The position numbers and the translations under genes were made by a program. The notes beneath the pieces are model-generated. The model made no database searches. It was given only the letters and a program-made list of their open reading frames with translations, and had not been told where the DNA came from. Positions 44,333 to 56,042 of a stretch of 64,000 nucleotides of DNA are shown here, piece by piece (positions within the stretch are counted from its first letter, which is position 1; each line of letters opens with the position of its first letter). Source of the stretch: Segatella copri (lineage in GTDB: Bacteria; Bacteroidota; Bacteroidia; Bacteroidales; Bacteroidaceae); the NCBI RefSeq assembly GCF_949820605.1, contig NZ_CATKVU010000006.1, positions 744,001-808,000 on the forward strand, written 5' to 3'.

Positions 44333-44842
44333 ATGAACATCAATATATTCCGCCGTCGCTTCACTCCATGGAGTGTGGATGGCACAATGGTTATAGGTGG
44401 CAAGATTTTCTGCGACACCTTAGAACGTCCTAACCGTCATTTGCCAGCAGGACGTTATAAGATTTCTCTTATTCCTACCAAGCAAAAGAAGGTGTCGGAG
44501 ACAAAGAAGAAAAATAAGTATGAAAGAGGAAAATATGAAATTGTTATCAAGCCTGTTATTCTGTTGAGATCCAATTACGTGCCTCGTACTGTTAGGCGCA
44601 GAGCTCGCTTCGTGCCTGGCAACGGTCCGCTACGTCTGAGAAACAAGAGTATCATTCTGGGCAAGTCTCATTATACCGGAATCGTTACGCAATCAGAAGA
44701 ATGCTATAATGCATTTTGCCAGTTGTTGGATGAGGAATTCAAGAGGATGAAGAAAAAGCATCTACCGTGCAGAATCAATCTGTTTATCAGGGATTTGGGT
44801 GTTGACGAAATCCCCTTCAATTATCTGCTTATTTTTCAATAA
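44333..44842 (+). CDS. DUF5675 family protein
   Basis: The 169-residue protein begins with a short strand-rich part (IFRRRFTPWSVDGTMVIGG, CDTLERPNRHLPAGRYKISL) typical of DUF5675. It continues with a basic central stretch (VPRTVRRRARFVPGNGPLRL) and a Cys in ECYNAFCQLLDEEF. DUF5675 proteins often sit beside phage-type amidases, as here where the amidase starts 15 bp downstream. They may help lysis or cell-wall turnover, but the function is not known. Confidence 0.72.
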   Translation: MNINIFRRRFTPWSVDGTMVIGGKIFCDTLERPNRHLPAGRYKISLIPTKQKKVSETKKKNKYERGKYEIVIKPVILLRSNYVPRTVRRRARFVPGNGPLRLRNKSIILGKSHYTGIVTQSEECYNAFCQLLDEEFKRMKKKHLPCRINLFIRDLGVDEIPFNYLLIFQ

Positions 44843-44857
44843 TTAATATTCAATATC

Positions 44858-45265
44858 ATGCGTAAGATAAAGGAAATCATCATTCATTGCAGTGCGACCA
44901 AGGAAGGTCGCAACTTCACCGTAGCGGATATTGACCGCTGGCACCGGGAGCGCGGACTGCGCTGCATAGGTTATCATTTCGTGATTTATCGTGACGGCAG
45001 CATTCATGTAGGTCGTGCGATAGAGGAGGTCGGCGCCCATTGCAAGGGCCATAATTCCATCAGTATAGGCGTCTGCTACATCGGCGGCTTATCAAAGAAA
45101 GGCAAGCCGAAGGATACAAGAACCCGAGAACAGAAAGCGGCAATGCGCTCGCTCATCGAGCAGCTGAAGGAGGAATATCCATTAGCCACGATTCATGGTC
45201 ATAATGAATTTGCCAACAAAGCCTGCCCCTGCTTTGATGTAAAGAAGGAGTGGGGGAAGGAGTAA
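44858..45265 (+). CDS. N-acetylmuramoyl-L-alanine amidase (Amidase_2)
   Basis: The 135-residue protein has the zinc ligands of the T7-lysozyme-like amidases: His10 in IIIHCSAT, His115 in HGHNEFA and Cys123 in KACPCFDV, with Tyr39 in GYHFVI nearby. It should cut the amide bond between MurNAc and the stem peptide. No signal peptide is visible, so release would need a holin or lysis. In the related Bacteroidetes cassettes this gene accompanies smalltalk; the nearest smalltalk ORF here is at 26288. Confidence 0.88.
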   Translation: MRKIKEIIIHCSATKEGRNFTVADIDRWHRERGLRCIGYHFVIYRDGSIHVGRAIEEVGAHCKGHNSISIGVCYIGGLSKKGKPKDTRTREQKAAMRSLIEQLKEEYPLATIHGHNEFANKACPCFDVKKEWGKE

Positions 45266-45270
45266 ACACA

Positions 45271-45302
45271 AAAATAGCGGATCTTCACAGACCCGCTATT
45301 TT
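45271..45302. terminator. bidirectional terminator between the amidase and gdhA
   Basis: AAAATAGCGG (45271-45280) pairs with CCGCTATTTT (45293-45302). The two flanking genes converge on it, so it probably ends both transcripts. Confidence 0.8.
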
Positions 45303-45349
45303 CTAACATTTTAAATTTTAAAACAATGTTTATTGTAAATTTTCTAGCC

Positions 45350-46684
45350 TTATACAATGCCCTGAGCCATCATAGCCTTAGCTACCTTCAGGAAGCCGGC
45401 TACGTTTGCACCCTTTACGTAATTTACGTAACCGTCTGGCTCAGTACCATACTTCACGCAGTTTGCGTGAATATCGTTCATGATGTCGTGGAGCTTAGCA
45501 TCAACCTCCTCACGAGACCACTTCAGACGCTCTGAGTTCTGGCTCATCTCAAGACCTGATACTGCAACACCACCTGCGTTGGCTGCCTTACCTGGAGAGT
45601 AGAGAATCTTAGCATCCTGGAATACCTTGATAGCCTCTGGAGTAGAAGGCATGTTTGCACCCTCGCTTACTGCGATTACGCCGTTGGCGATGAGAGCCTT
45701 GGCTGCCTCCTCGTTGATTTCGTTCTGAGTAGCTGATGGGAGAGCGATGTCTGCCTTCTCAAACCAAGGCTTAGCACCCGCAACATATTTTACACCATAC
45801 TTCTCAGCATACTCCTTGATACGACCACGCTCTACGTTCTTGAGCTCCATGATGTAATCGAGCTTCTCGCGGTCGATTCCGTCTGGGTCGTAGATGTAAC
45901 CGTCTGAATCTGAACATGTAACTGGCTTAGCACCCAACTGGAGCAACTTCTCCATAGTGTACTGCGCTACATTACCTGAACCTGAAACCAAAACAGTCTT
46001 GCCCTTGATGTCGATACCCTTGGTAGCGAGCATGTTGCAGAGGAAGTATACGTTACCGTAACCTGTTGCCTCAGGACGAATCAATGAACCGCCGAACTCC
46101 TGACCCTTACCGGTCAAGACGCCCTGGAACTGGTGTGTCAACTTCTTGTACATTCCGAAGAGGTAACCTACCTCGCGGCCACCTACACCGATGTCACCAG
46201 CTGGAACATCCTCGTCTGGACCCATGTGACGATAAAGCTCTGTCATGAAAGCCTGGCAGAAACGCATTACCTCGTTGTTGCTCTTGCCACGTGGAGAGAA
46301 GTCGGAACCACCCTTAGCACCACCCATTGGGAGAGTTGTAAGAGAGTTCTTGAATGTCTGCTCGAAAGCCAAGAACTTCAAAATACCCAAGTTTACTGAC
46401 TTGTGGTAACGAAGACCTCCCTTGTAAGGGCCAATCGCGTTGTTGTGCTGTACGCGGTAACCCATGTTAGTCTGTACGTTGCCCTTATCATCTACCCAAG
46501 ATACGCGGAACTGGATGATGCGGTCTGGAATGCAGAGACGCTCGATGAGGTTTGCCTTCTCAAACTCTGGGTGCTTGTTGTACTCTTCCTCGATAGTACC
46601 GAGAACCTGACTAACTGCCTGAATGTATTCAGGCTCATTTGGGAATCTTCTTTGGAGATTCGCGATGACTTCTGATGCTTTCAT
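45350..46684 (-). CDS. gdhA: NADP-type glutamate dehydrogenase
   Basis: The 444-residue enzyme has the GDH signature PMGGAKGGSDFSPRGKS with catalytic Lys124, an earlier Lys88 in GPYKGGLRYH, and the Rossmann-type nucleotide region VLVSGSGNVAQYTMEKL. The length fits the hexameric, NADP-linked enzymes of Bacteroidetes. It makes glutamate from 2-oxoglutarate and ammonia in the cytoplasm and is a main ammonia-assimilation route in gut Bacteroidales. It has a strong own promoter and is convergent with the cassette amidase across a shared terminator. Core-type codon use marks the island's right edge. Confidence 0.95.
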   Translation of the reverse strand: MKASEVIANLQRRFPNEPEYIQAVSQVLGTIEEEYNKHPEFEKANLIERLCIPDRIIQFRVSWVDDKGNVQTNMGYRVQHNNAIGPYKGGLRYHKSVNLGILKFLAFEQTFKNSLTTLPMGGAKGGSDFSPRGKSNNEVMRFCQAFMTELYRHMGPDEDVPAGDIGVGGREVGYLFGMYKKLTHQFQGVLTGKGQEFGGSLIRPEATGYGNVYFLCNMLATKGIDIKGKTVLVSGSGNVAQYTMEKLLQLGAKPVTCSDSDGYIYDPDGIDREKLDYIMELKNVERGRIKEYAEKYGVKYVAGAKPWFEKADIALPSATQNEINEEAAKALIANGVIAVSEGANMPSTPEAIKVFQDAKILYSPGKAANAGGVAVSGLEMSQNSERLKWSREEVDAKLHDIMNDIHANCVKYGTEPDGYVNYVKGANVAGFLKVAKAMMAQGIV

Positions 46685-46733
46685 AATCTTTAATCTTTTA
46701 TTGTGTTTAAATTCTTATTTTTTATTTCTGATT

Positions 46734-46742
46734 GCAAAGATA
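46734..46742 (-). promoter_or_regulatory. -7 promoter box of gdhA
   Basis: The minus strand reads TATCTTTGC about 50 bp upstream of the gdhA start. Confidence 0.6.
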
Positions 46743-46903
46743 CATGTTTTTCTCGAAAACACCAACAAAAAGAAAGAAAAAATGCAGAAAAAGTATAAAA
46801 AAGTTATTTTTTAACATTCTTAGCCTCGATTTGTAGCGCTTTTGTGTACGAACACCTTATTATATAAGAGACGTTTTTCGGGGTTTAAGCCTTTATCTCC
46901 GTT

Positions 46904-48202
46904 TTAGGGAATCTTGCATTCTGACGACTTCTGTTTATCTATCCTGCGCCATAGGGCATAAATGAGCAGGATGATAGCGTAGAGACCGATTACCTGAGGC
47001 AGACTGATTCTTACGTTTTCGATGCTTGCTCCAGGCAGCATGCTGATCAGTTTTATGGCTGTATTCAAAAACTGGGTGATGCTGGTCAGGGCGCCTGATG
47101 TAAGGCTGATGAGTGGGGCGACAACCGGTGCTATGGGCGCCCATAACGTGAGTGGGGAGAACAGGATTAATGCTGCTCCAAGATATAGGATGAGGGTTGC
47201 TGCGGGAATGGCGATGTAATTGGTGAGAAGTGAATAGCACGATATTCTGCCGAACGTGTAGACGATGACCGGAAGGGTTCCTATCTGGGCTGCCAGTGAA
47301 ACGCAAAGGAGGCCCCATGCCCAACGGATGAAACGGCTGCGGATGGGGAGGAGGGTGTAAAGGGGTGTGAAGAACAGCAGGATGGAGGCTACTGCCAGGA
47401 ACGAAAGCTGGAAACTCAACTCGAATAGATAGAGCGGACTGATGAAGAGCATAAATATATAAGCTGAGGCTAATGTGTTGAGCGGCAGACTGGTACGATG
47501 GAAAGCTAAACTTAAGCTGTAGGCTGAAAGCATGATGGCTGCGCGGACTGCACTTGCCGGCAATCCTATGAGAAAAACGTAGGTCCAGATGGAGATGAGG
47601 GACAGGATGATGGTGTAAACTGAGTACTTTCTGCCGCCTAGCAGAAAGATGAAAAGCTGAAAGATAATGCCTATATGAAGTCCGCTTACTGCCAAGATGT
47701 GACTGGCTCCGGAAATGGAGTAACTGTTTCGGGTGTTCGAGTCGAGTGCGCTCTTGTCGCCCAGCGCCATGGCTGCGATGACTGCATAGTCTTGCTGTTT
47801 TACGTGAAGGGAAACCAGTTTGCTTTCAATATTGCTTTTATAGCGTTCGGTATTGATTTTTGCCCGTGTGAGGTAAGGCAGTTCCTGCCAGTTTTTCAGT
47901 TGTGTAGAGGTTTGGGAATCAGCTATTTGCTTACAGGTAAGAAAAGCCCCAAGGCTCAGGATGCATAAATGAATCATCACGCATTGGGAGAAGATGAGAA
48001 ACTGGTGGCTCATGCTGAAGTAAGCTTTTTGGCTTAAGAACTCAGTAAGGAAAAAGATGATGCTGCCAAGGGCGCATGAAATGATGGAGATGATGAGCCA
48101 GAAGCGCATATTGAAATCATCATAGCCCCATTTGGCTATGATGATTCCGATCGTCAGTGTGAGGCTGATGGTCATGAGCGGGGTGAGGGGTAGCTCTTTC
48201 AT
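46904..48202 (-). CDS. ComEC/Rec2-like competence-family membrane protein
   Basis: The 432-residue protein is mostly membrane segments and contains the competence-domain core SGASHILAVSGLHIGIIFQL. An earlier segment (LGAFLTCKQIAD..) fits the DUF4131 N-terminus. It ends after the membrane domain, so the metallo-beta-lactamase-like domain of full-length ComEC (usually 600-800 residues) is missing. It may be a DNA-uptake channel component or a related permease. It is 37 bp from the DEAD helicase, which lies upstream on the same strand. Confidence 0.75.
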   Translation of the reverse strand: MKELPLTPLMTISLTLTIGIIIAKWGYDDFNMRFWLIISIISCALGSIIFFLTEFLSQKAYFSMSHQFLIFSQCVMIHLCILSLGAFLTCKQIADSQTSTQLKNWQELPYLTRAKINTERYKSNIESKLVSLHVKQQDYAVIAAMALGDKSALDSNTRNSYSISGASHILAVSGLHIGIIFQLFIFLLGGRKYSVYTIILSLISIWTYVFLIGLPASAVRAAIMLSAYSLSLAFHRTSLPLNTLASAYIFMLFISPLYLFELSFQLSFLAVASILLFFTPLYTLLPIRSRFIRWAWGLLCVSLAAQIGTLPVIVYTFGRISCYSLLTNYIAIPAATLILYLGAALILFSPLTLWAPIAPVVAPLISLTSGALTSITQFLNTAIKLISMLPGASIENVRISLPQVIGLYAIILLIYALWRRIDKQKSSECKIP

Positions 48203-48239
48203 CGTTCCTCTTTCCTTTTTTAAAAAGATGATTGTTTAC

Positions 48240-49991
<1,752 letters not shown>

Positions 49992-49996
49992 TTTTT

Positions 49997-50090
49997 TTAA
50001 TGTTGAATGTTGAATGTTGAATGTTGACTTTTTCCCTCAAAATCCAATTTTTTAATGTTGACTTTTTCCCTCAAAATCCAATTACCGGGT
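49997..50090. repeat. TGAATGT repeats and a duplicated leader segment
   Basis: Tandem GAATGTTGAATGTTGAATGT is followed by a second copy of GTTGACTTTTTCCCTC and AAAATCCAATT. It lies upstream of the helicase gene on the minus strand and downstream of the permease stop. Confidence 0.55.
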
Positions 50091-50110
50091 TATGATAACC
50101 GGTTCTGATT

Positions 50111-51352
50111 TTACCTCGGTGCCTTGCGGTAGCAGAAGTAGGCTACGATGGCGAAGAGGAAGTTTGGAAGCCACGCTGCCAGAACAGGCGGAAAGTTGGC
50201 CTGGATGGCGAAGGTGGCAGAAACCGTCTGCAGCATGATGTAGCCGAAACTCAGTGCAAGTCCTACGCCCAATGCTGCTCCCATGCCGCCCTTGCGCTTG
50301 CGGGCTGAGAGGGAGACGCCGATGATGGTGAGGATGAATGAGGCGAAGGAAGAGGCGATGCGCTTGTGGTATTCTACCTCGTACTGCACTACGTTGCCCG
50401 AACCGCGGTTGATCTGCTTGGAGATGTAATCGCGGAGCTCAGGACTGGTGAAGGTTTCCTGCTGACCCTTGGAATAGACCAGGTCGGTAGGTTCCATCAT
50501 GATGGTGGTGTCCTTCTGGGCTCCGCTCGTAATATGCTCCTTCATGCCCTGGAGCTTGCGGATTTTCCAGTTGCTCAGTTGCCAGTGATACTTGCTGTCG
50601 GAAATGGTGTCGTACTGGATTTCCATCGCTGTAAGGTGGCTTACGAGTTTCTTGTCCTGGAACTTGTCGAGACAGAATCCGTAGCCGCGTTTCATGCTGT
50701 TGTCGTAATGCTGCATATAGGCAATCACTCCCTTGTCTACCTGCAGCTGTACATTCTCGGCACTGGTATTCTTCTTCTTATTCTTGTACATCGTCTCGAA
50801 GTTCTGCCTGATAACGGTTCCGTGGGGAATGACGTAGGCTGAGAGCCCGAAGGAGAGGGCTGAGAGCAGCACGCAGGTAATCATGTATGGGCGAAGGAGA
50901 CGCTTGAAGGATACTCCCGACGCCAGGATAGCGATGATTTCGGAATTGCTTGCCAGCTTAGTGGTGAAGAGAATGACCGCCACGAACACGAACAGCGCAC
51001 TGAAGAGGTTGGCAAAATAGGGCACGAAGTTGGCGTAGTAATCGAAGATGATTGCGCGCGCCGGTGCATGGTGCTCTGTGAATTTTGACAGGTTCTCGTT
51101 GAAGTCGAAGACGATGGCAATGGAGATGATCAGGGCGATGGAGAAGAAATAGTAGCCCAGAAACTTCTTGATAATGTACCAGTCGAGCTTCTTGATGTAC
51201 CTGAACGGGTTGAGAAACCTAAATATGCGCAGGAACCGGAGCTTGTGAGCCAGCCAGCGCACAGCCCTGATGAGCCACCCGAACTTGCGGGAAGCCCATC
51301 GGCGGGTGCGGTAGAGCCGGCGGTGTTTTCTTATTTTCTTAAAATCTTTCAT
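50111..51352 (-). CDS. LptF/LptG family permease
   Basis: The 413-residue protein has membrane segments near both ends, with a large periplasmic beta region between them, and the typical start FRYIKKLDWYIIKKFLGYYFFS. That is the layout of LptF/LptG (YjgP/YjgQ), which with LptB and LptC extract LPS from the inner membrane and send it to the outer membrane. The gene starts 13 bp after tgt and is the last of a lon-tgt-permease run. It is not possible to say which of LptF or LptG it is. Confidence 0.85.
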   Translation of the reverse strand: MKDFKKIRKHRRLYRTRRWASRKFGWLIRAVRWLAHKLRFLRIFRFLNPFRYIKKLDWYIIKKFLGYYFFSIALIISIAIVFDFNENLSKFTEHHAPARAIIFDYYANFVPYFANLFSALFVFVAVILFTTKLASNSEIIAILASGVSFKRLLRPYMITCVLLSALSFGLSAYVIPHGTVIRQNFETMYKNKKKNTSAENVQLQVDKGVIAYMQHYDNSMKRGYGFCLDKFQDKKLVSHLTAMEIQYDTISDSKYHWQLSNWKIRKLQGMKEHITSGAQKDTTIMMEPTDLVYSKGQQETFTSPELRDYISKQINRGSGNVVQYEVEYHKRIASSFASFILTIIGVSLSARKRKGGMGAALGVGLALSFGYIMLQTVSATFAIQANFPPVLAAWLPNFLFAIVAYFCYRKAPR

Positions 51353-51365
51353 GATGCTTGCTTAC

Positions 51366-52493
51366 TTAAATTCTTCGGCCAAGCTGGTCGATGATGGAAT
51401 TCTTCCATGCCACGAAATCGCCCTGCTCGATATGATGGCGGGCATCGGTCACGAGGCGCAGATAGAAAGAGAGGTTGTGGATGCTGGCTATCTGCATCGC
51501 CAGCAACTCCTGTGCCTTGAAGAGGTGGTGGAGGTAGGCCTTCGTGGTAACGAGGTCGATGTCGCAGCCGTCTGGATCTACCGGACTGAAATCTTTCTCC
51601 CACTTCTTGTTGCGCATGTTCATCGTGCCCTGATAGGTGAAGAGCATGGCGTTGCGGCCGTTGCGGGTCGGCATTACGCAGTCGAACATGTCTACGCCGC
51701 GCTCGATGGCTTCGAGGATGTTCTGCGGGGTTCCTACGCCCATCAGATATCTCGGCTTGTCTTTCGGCAGGATTTCGTTCACTACTTCTATCATCTCATA
51801 CATCACCTCGGTAGGCTCTCCTACGGCAAGTCCGCCGATGGCATTTCCGTCGGCTCCCTTGTCGGCAATGTATTTGGCTGCTTCGCGGCGCAGGTCCGGG
51901 AAGGTGCAGCCCTGAACGATAGGGAAGAGGCTCTGCTGATAGCCGTAGAGGGGCTCGGTTTCGTTGAACCGCTTGATGCAGCGGTCTAGCCAGCGCTGGG
52001 TGAGTATGAGGCTGTTCTTGGCGTACTGGTAATCGCTCTGTCCCGGTGGACATTCATCGAAGGCCATCATGATGTCGGCTCCGATGACGCGCTCGGTGTC
52101 CATCACGTTCTCCGGTGTGAAGAAGTGCTTGCTGCCGTCGATGTGGGAGCGGAACTCGCAGCCTTCTTCCTTGAGCTTGCGGATGCCGGTGAGCGAGAAG
52201 ACCTGGAAGCCGCCGCTGTCGGTGAGGATAGGACGGTCCCAGCCGTTGAACTTGTGCAAGCCGCCTGCTGCCCTGATGACGTCAAGACCTGGGCGCAGGT
52301 AGAGGTGATAGGTGTTTCCGAGGATAATCTGTGCCATGACCTGCTTCTTGAGTTCCTCGAAGTGGACGCCCTTCACGCTTCCTACGGTTCCTACGGGCAT
52401 GAAGATTGGGGTCTTGATCTGTCCGTGGTCGGTGGTGATGATGCCTGTACGCGCATCGCTTGCTTTATCTGTTACTTGTAATTCAAATTTCAT
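51366..52493 (-). CDS. tgt: tRNA-guanine transglycosylase, with degenerate zinc site
   Basis: The 375-residue enzyme has TDSGGFQVFS (Asp92, general acid/base) and the nucleophile Asp271 in FDCVMPTRNGR. It swaps guanine-34 of four tRNAs for preQ1 on the way to queuosine. The usual zinc site (three Cys and a His) is reduced: only Cys310 remains in GCDIDLVTTKAYLHHL, while His339 in ASIHNL is kept. I recall other Bacteroidetes enzymes also lacking these cysteines. It begins 2 bp after lon ends and overlaps its operon. Confidence 0.9.
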   Translation of the reverse strand: MKFELQVTDKASDARTGIITTDHGQIKTPIFMPVGTVGSVKGVHFEELKKQVMAQIILGNTYHLYLRPGLDVIRAAGGLHKFNGWDRPILTDSGGFQVFSLTGIRKLKEEGCEFRSHIDGSKHFFTPENVMDTERVIGADIMMAFDECPPGQSDYQYAKNSLILTQRWLDRCIKRFNETEPLYGYQQSLFPIVQGCTFPDLRREAAKYIADKGADGNAIGGLAVGEPTEVMYEMIEVVNEILPKDKPRYLMGVGTPQNILEAIERGVDMFDCVMPTRNGRNAMLFTYQGTMNMRNKKWEKDFSPVDPDGCDIDLVTTKAYLHHLFKAQELLAMQIASIHNLSFYLRLVTDARHHIEQGDFVAWKNSIIDQLGRRI

Positions 52494-52495
52494 TT

Positions 52496-54961
52496 TTATT
52501 CTTTTTTATCATTTTCCTCAATGCTGAAGTCTGTCGGGTTTTTCACCTTCTCGTCGGTCAGCGCGAACTGCCAGACGTCAGCCACATTCTCTACATAGTG
52601 GAAGTCTACGCCCTTGAGATATTTCTCCGGTATTTCCTCTACGTTCTTCTGGTTCTCCCTGCACATCACGATGTGCTTGATTCCTGCCCGCTTGGCTGCC
52701 AGAATCTTCTCCTTGATTCCGCCTACCGGGAGCACTTTGCCGCGGAGGGTTATCTCGCCGGTCATGGCTGTATTGGCACGCACCTTGCGCTGGGTGATGG
52801 CTGAGGCGATGCTGGTGGCGATGGTGATTCCGGCAGAAGGACCGTCTTTCGGGGTGGCTCCCTCAGGCACGTGGATGTGGATGTTCCACTGCTCGAAGAT
52901 GCGGTAGTCTACCTGGAGCAGGTCGATGTGCGACTTGACGTATTCCAGTGCGATAATGGCCGATTCCTTCATCACGTCGCCCAGATTTCCGGTCAGGGTG
53001 AGCTTGCCAGCCTTGCCCTTGCTGAGCGAGGTTTCGATGTAGAGGATTTCGCCGCCCACTGAGGTCCAGGCCAGTCCGGTTACCACTCCTGCATAGTCGT
53101 TGCCCTGGTAGATGTCGCGGTTGAACGGCGGATTGCCCAGCAGGTCTTTTACTTCGGCAGGGGTGATGGTGTAGTTCTTCAGCTCCTGGTTGCAGGCCAG
53201 TTTGTAAGCCATCTTGCGCAGACTCTTGTCAATCTGTTTCTTCAGCTGTCTTACGCCGCTCTCCCGGGTGTAGTGCTCGATGATGAACTCGAGGGCATTC
53301 TTGTTGAAGCTTACCTTCGGCGAAACCTTGTCGAGTCCGGTGCTTTCCAGCTCTTCCGGTACGAGATGGCGCTTGGCAATCTCTGTCTTCTCTTCGGTGA
53401 TGTAGCCGCCTACTTCTATCAGCTCCATACGGTCGAGGAGCGGACGCGGAATGACGCTCAGGTCATTGGCTGTGGCGATGAAGAGCACCTTGGAGAGGTC
53501 GTAATCCATATCGAGATAATTGTCGTGGAAGGCATTGTTCTGTTCCGGGTCCAGCACTTCGAGCAGGGCTGATGCAGGGTCGCCGTTGAAATTGCTCTGC
53601 GCCACCTTGTCAATCTCGTCGAGGATGAAGACCGGATTGCTGCTGCCTGCCTTCAGCATGTTCTTGATGATGCGGCCCGGCATGGCTCCCACATAGGTGC
53701 GGCGGTGACCGCGGATTTCGGCTTCATCGTGCAGACCGCCCAGCGACATGCGTACATACTTGCGCTTCATGGCTGCTGCGATGCTCTTGCCCAGACTGGT
53801 CTTTCCTACGCCCGGAGGACCGTAGAGGCAGAGGATAGGACTCTTGCCGCCGCCGTTCAGTGCTCTTACGGCGAGGAATTCCAGGATGCGCTCCTTCACA
53901 TTCTCCATGCCGTAGTGGTCGTGGTTCAGAATGCGCTTGGCACGGGTCAGACTGAGGTCGTCCTGGGTGTAGGAGTTCCAAGGCAAATCTACCATGGTCT
54001 GCAGGAATCCTATCTGTATCGAATAGTCAGGACTTTGCGGGTTCAGGGTGTCGAGCTTGGCAATTTCTTTCTTGAAAATCTTGGCTGTCTCTTCGCTCCA
54101 GTTCTTCAGTTTCGCCTTCTCCAGAATCTCCTTCTTCTCCGGACTGGCGTTGCCTTCTCCCAGTTCTTCCCTGATGTTCTTGATTTGCTGCTTGAGGAAG
54201 TATTCCTTCTGCTGTTCATCGAGGTCGTAGTGGGTTTTGTTCTCAATCTCAGTCTGGATGCGTAGCAGATGGCGCACCTTGTTCAGGGATCTGATGGCAA
54301 TCATGATGCGCTCGCTGAGATTTTCCTCTTTCAGCATCTTGATTTTATCCTCGATGGAGAAAGGGAGGAGGGAGCACATGAAGTTGCACTGCATGTGAAT
54401 GCTCGAGAGTTCGTTGATGGCCTGGATGGCCTCATCAGTATAGTTGGCGCTTGATTTGATATAGTCTGTCGCTTCGTAATGGAAGTTCTCGTAGAGCATT
54501 CTGAAGAGTTCATCGTTGTTCTCGTCAGGCCATTTCTCCGGAAGACTTTTTACATCAATTACCGTGTAAGGCTCTTTTTGAACGAGATGTTTCATCTGAC
54601 ATCTGCCCAGACCCTGGATGATGATGCTCATCTGCTCTGTGCCAGGCATCTTGATCACCTTAATGAGTTTGGCGAAGACACCTACAGGGTAGAGGTCTTC
54701 TTCGTAGGGCGATTCTGTATCTTTGTTCTTCTGGCAGAATACACAGAATATGGTGTCTGGTTTCTTTTCCAGCATCCGGACGAGATTCAGACTTTCTTTT
54801 CTACCCACAACGATAGGGGTCATGTTGGTAGGGAAAACTACAATATCTCGCATGCAGAGGGTAGGGTACAAGCCTTCTTCCTGGTCTTCGATCAGGGTTT
54901 TCGGGTCGCCCTCGTAGTCTGCAATCATTTGTATTCGGGTACTTGTTCTTCTATTATCCAT
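52496..54961 (-). CDS. lon: Lon protease (endopeptidase La)
   Basis: The 821-residue protein has the N-terminal LAN domain, an AAA+ module with Walker [16 protein letters not shown], and the Ser-Lys protease domain with Ser709 in KDGPSAGIT and Lys near 752. It is the ATP-dependent protease that removes damaged and regulatory proteins in the cytoplasm. The length is slightly above the E. coli form. It heads the lon-tgt-permease run and has a -7 box close upstream. The start at [11 protein letters not shown] is the first ATG of the open frame. Confidence 0.95.
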   Translation of the reverse strand: MDNRRTSTRIQMIADYEGDPKTLIEDQEEGLYPTLCMRDIVVFPTNMTPIVVGRKESLNLVRMLEKKPDTIFCVFCQKNKDTESPYEEDLYPVGVFAKLIKVIKMPGTEQMSIIIQGLGRCQMKHLVQKEPYTVIDVKSLPEKWPDENNDELFRMLYENFHYEATDYIKSSANYTDEAIQAINELSSIHMQCNFMCSLLPFSIEDKIKMLKEENLSERIMIAIRSLNKVRHLLRIQTEIENKTHYDLDEQQKEYFLKQQIKNIREELGEGNASPEKKEILEKAKLKNWSEETAKIFKKEIAKLDTLNPQSPDYSIQIGFLQTMVDLPWNSYTQDDLSLTRAKRILNHDHYGMENVKERILEFLAVRALNGGGKSPILCLYGPPGVGKTSLGKSIAAAMKRKYVRMSLGGLHDEAEIRGHRRTYVGAMPGRIIKNMLKAGSSNPVFILDEIDKVAQSNFNGDPASALLEVLDPEQNNAFHDNYLDMDYDLSKVLFIATANDLSVIPRPLLDRMELIEVGGYITEEKTEIAKRHLVPEELESTGLDKVSPKVSFNKNALEFIIEHYTRESGVRQLKKQIDKSLRKMAYKLACNQELKNYTITPAEVKDLLGNPPFNRDIYQGNDYAGVVTGLAWTSVGGEILYIETSLSKGKAGKLTLTGNLGDVMKESAIIALEYVKSHIDLLQVDYRIFEQWNIHIHVPEGATPKDGPSAGITIATSIASAITQRKVRANTAMTGEITLRGKVLPVGGIKEKILAAKRAGIKHIVMCRENQKNVEEIPEKYLKGVDFHYVENVADVWQFALTDEKVKNPTDFSIEENDKKE

Positions 54962-54984
54962 TTTGTTATGATTTCTATTTTCCG

Positions 54985-54994
54985 TGCAAAGGTA
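54985..54994 (-). promoter_or_regulatory. -7 promoter box of the lon operon
   Basis: The minus strand reads TACCTTTGCA, a perfect -7 box, 24 bp before the lon start. Confidence 0.65.
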
Positions 54995-55185
54995 CTCATT
55001 TTTTGTGAAATATCGTGGAAGATGATAGATTATTTAATAATAAAAGTGCTTTTTCTATATATTAGTACCCGTTTTTATAGATGTGGGTAGCTGCTTTTTG
55101 CAGGTAGAAGCGTCAATTTCTGCTGTTTGCGATAAAATAAATCGGCGGCGCATTCGTTTTCTTCTGTAAAGAGACAGAAGAATTT

Positions 55186-55932
55186 ATGGGTAATTTTCGA
55201 TTTAAACAGTTTGAGATAGAGCAAGACCGTTGTGCCATGAAAGTGGGAACTGACGGCGTTTTGCTGGGTGCATGGGCGCAAGGTGGCAGGCGGATTCTGG
55301 ACATTGGTTCCGGAACGGGACTGATTTCGCTCATGATGGCGCAGCGTTTTCCTGAAGCTGAGGTAGTGGGGATTGATATGGATGCTGATGCCTGCGGACA
55401 GGCGAGGGAGAATGTGATGGCAAGTCCGTTTCGCGGCAGGGTGGAAATAGAATGCTGCAGACTGCAGGATTTCGGGGGAGCCGGTGTTTCGAAAACTGCT
55501 GAGGCTTTGGAAACTGCTGAAGGTTTGAAGGCTGCCGGTGTTTTTGATGCGATAGTGAGCAATCCTCCGTTCTTTGTAGATAGCTTGAAAAATCCGGACA
55601 GTAAGAGGACGATGGCGAGACATACGGACAGTCTTCCGTTTCGCGATTTGTTTGCGGGTGTAAAACGGCTGCTTTCTGATGACGGTATTTTCTCTGCAAT
55701 TGTTCCCGTAGAAGTAGTGGAGCAGTTTGTTGCAGAGTCTTGTATATTAGGTTTTTATCTTATACGGAAGTGTGGTGTAAAGACGGTAGAGCGCAAGCAG
55801 CCAAAGCGCTTTATGCTGAGTTTTGCAAAGCATCGCATTTCGCCTTATGAAGAGCATGTTGAAACGATGATGGATTCGCAGGGAAACCGCTCGGAATGGT
55901 ATAGGAAAATAACGGAAGAATTCTACCTTTGA
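55186..55932 (+). CDS. trmN6: tRNA1(Val) (adenine(37)-N6)-methyltransferase homologue
   Basis: The 248-residue protein has the class I SAM motif DIGSGTGLIS (about 39-48) and the N6-adenine motif NPPF (Asn126-Phe129). The start FRFKQFEIEQDRCAMKVGTD matches the TrmN6/YfiC family. It methylates the base next to the anticodon. A short Ala/Glu-rich insertion (AEALETAEGLKAAG) lies between the motifs. The stop is next to a palindromic TGAATGT repeat that separates it from the convergent lipid kinase gene. Confidence 0.88.
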   Translation: MGNFRFKQFEIEQDRCAMKVGTDGVLLGAWAQGGRRILDIGSGTGLISLMMAQRFPEAEVVGIDMDADACGQARENVMASPFRGRVEIECCRLQDFGGAGVSKTAEALETAEGLKAAGVFDAIVSNPPFFVDSLKNPDSKRTMARHTDSLPFRDLFAGVKRLLSDDGIFSAIVPVEVVEQFVAESCILGFYLIRKCGVKTVERKQPKRFMLSFAKHRISPYEEHVETMMDSQGNRSEWYRKITEEFYL

Positions 55933-56041
55933 GGAATGTTGAATGTTGAGTGTTGAATGTTGAATGAACACTCCCTCTAAATTCAACACTCAACATTCAA
56001 CACTCAACATTCAACACTCAACATTCAACACTCAACATTCC
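55933..56041. repeat. inverted TGAATGT/ACATTCA repeat tract
   Basis: GAATGTTGAATGTTGAGTGT units on the left half face repeated CAACACTCAACATTCAACAC units on the right half, so the tract can fold as a long hairpin of about 45-bp arms. It lies between convergent genes and could terminate both. Confidence 0.75.
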
Positions 56042-56042
56042 C

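Noticed and set aside
19424..45300. Integrative conjugative element or prophage
   Set aside because: No integrase, relaxase, coupling protein, capsid, portal or terminase is visible. The amidase and DUF5675 genes are lysis-like but stand without other phage genes.
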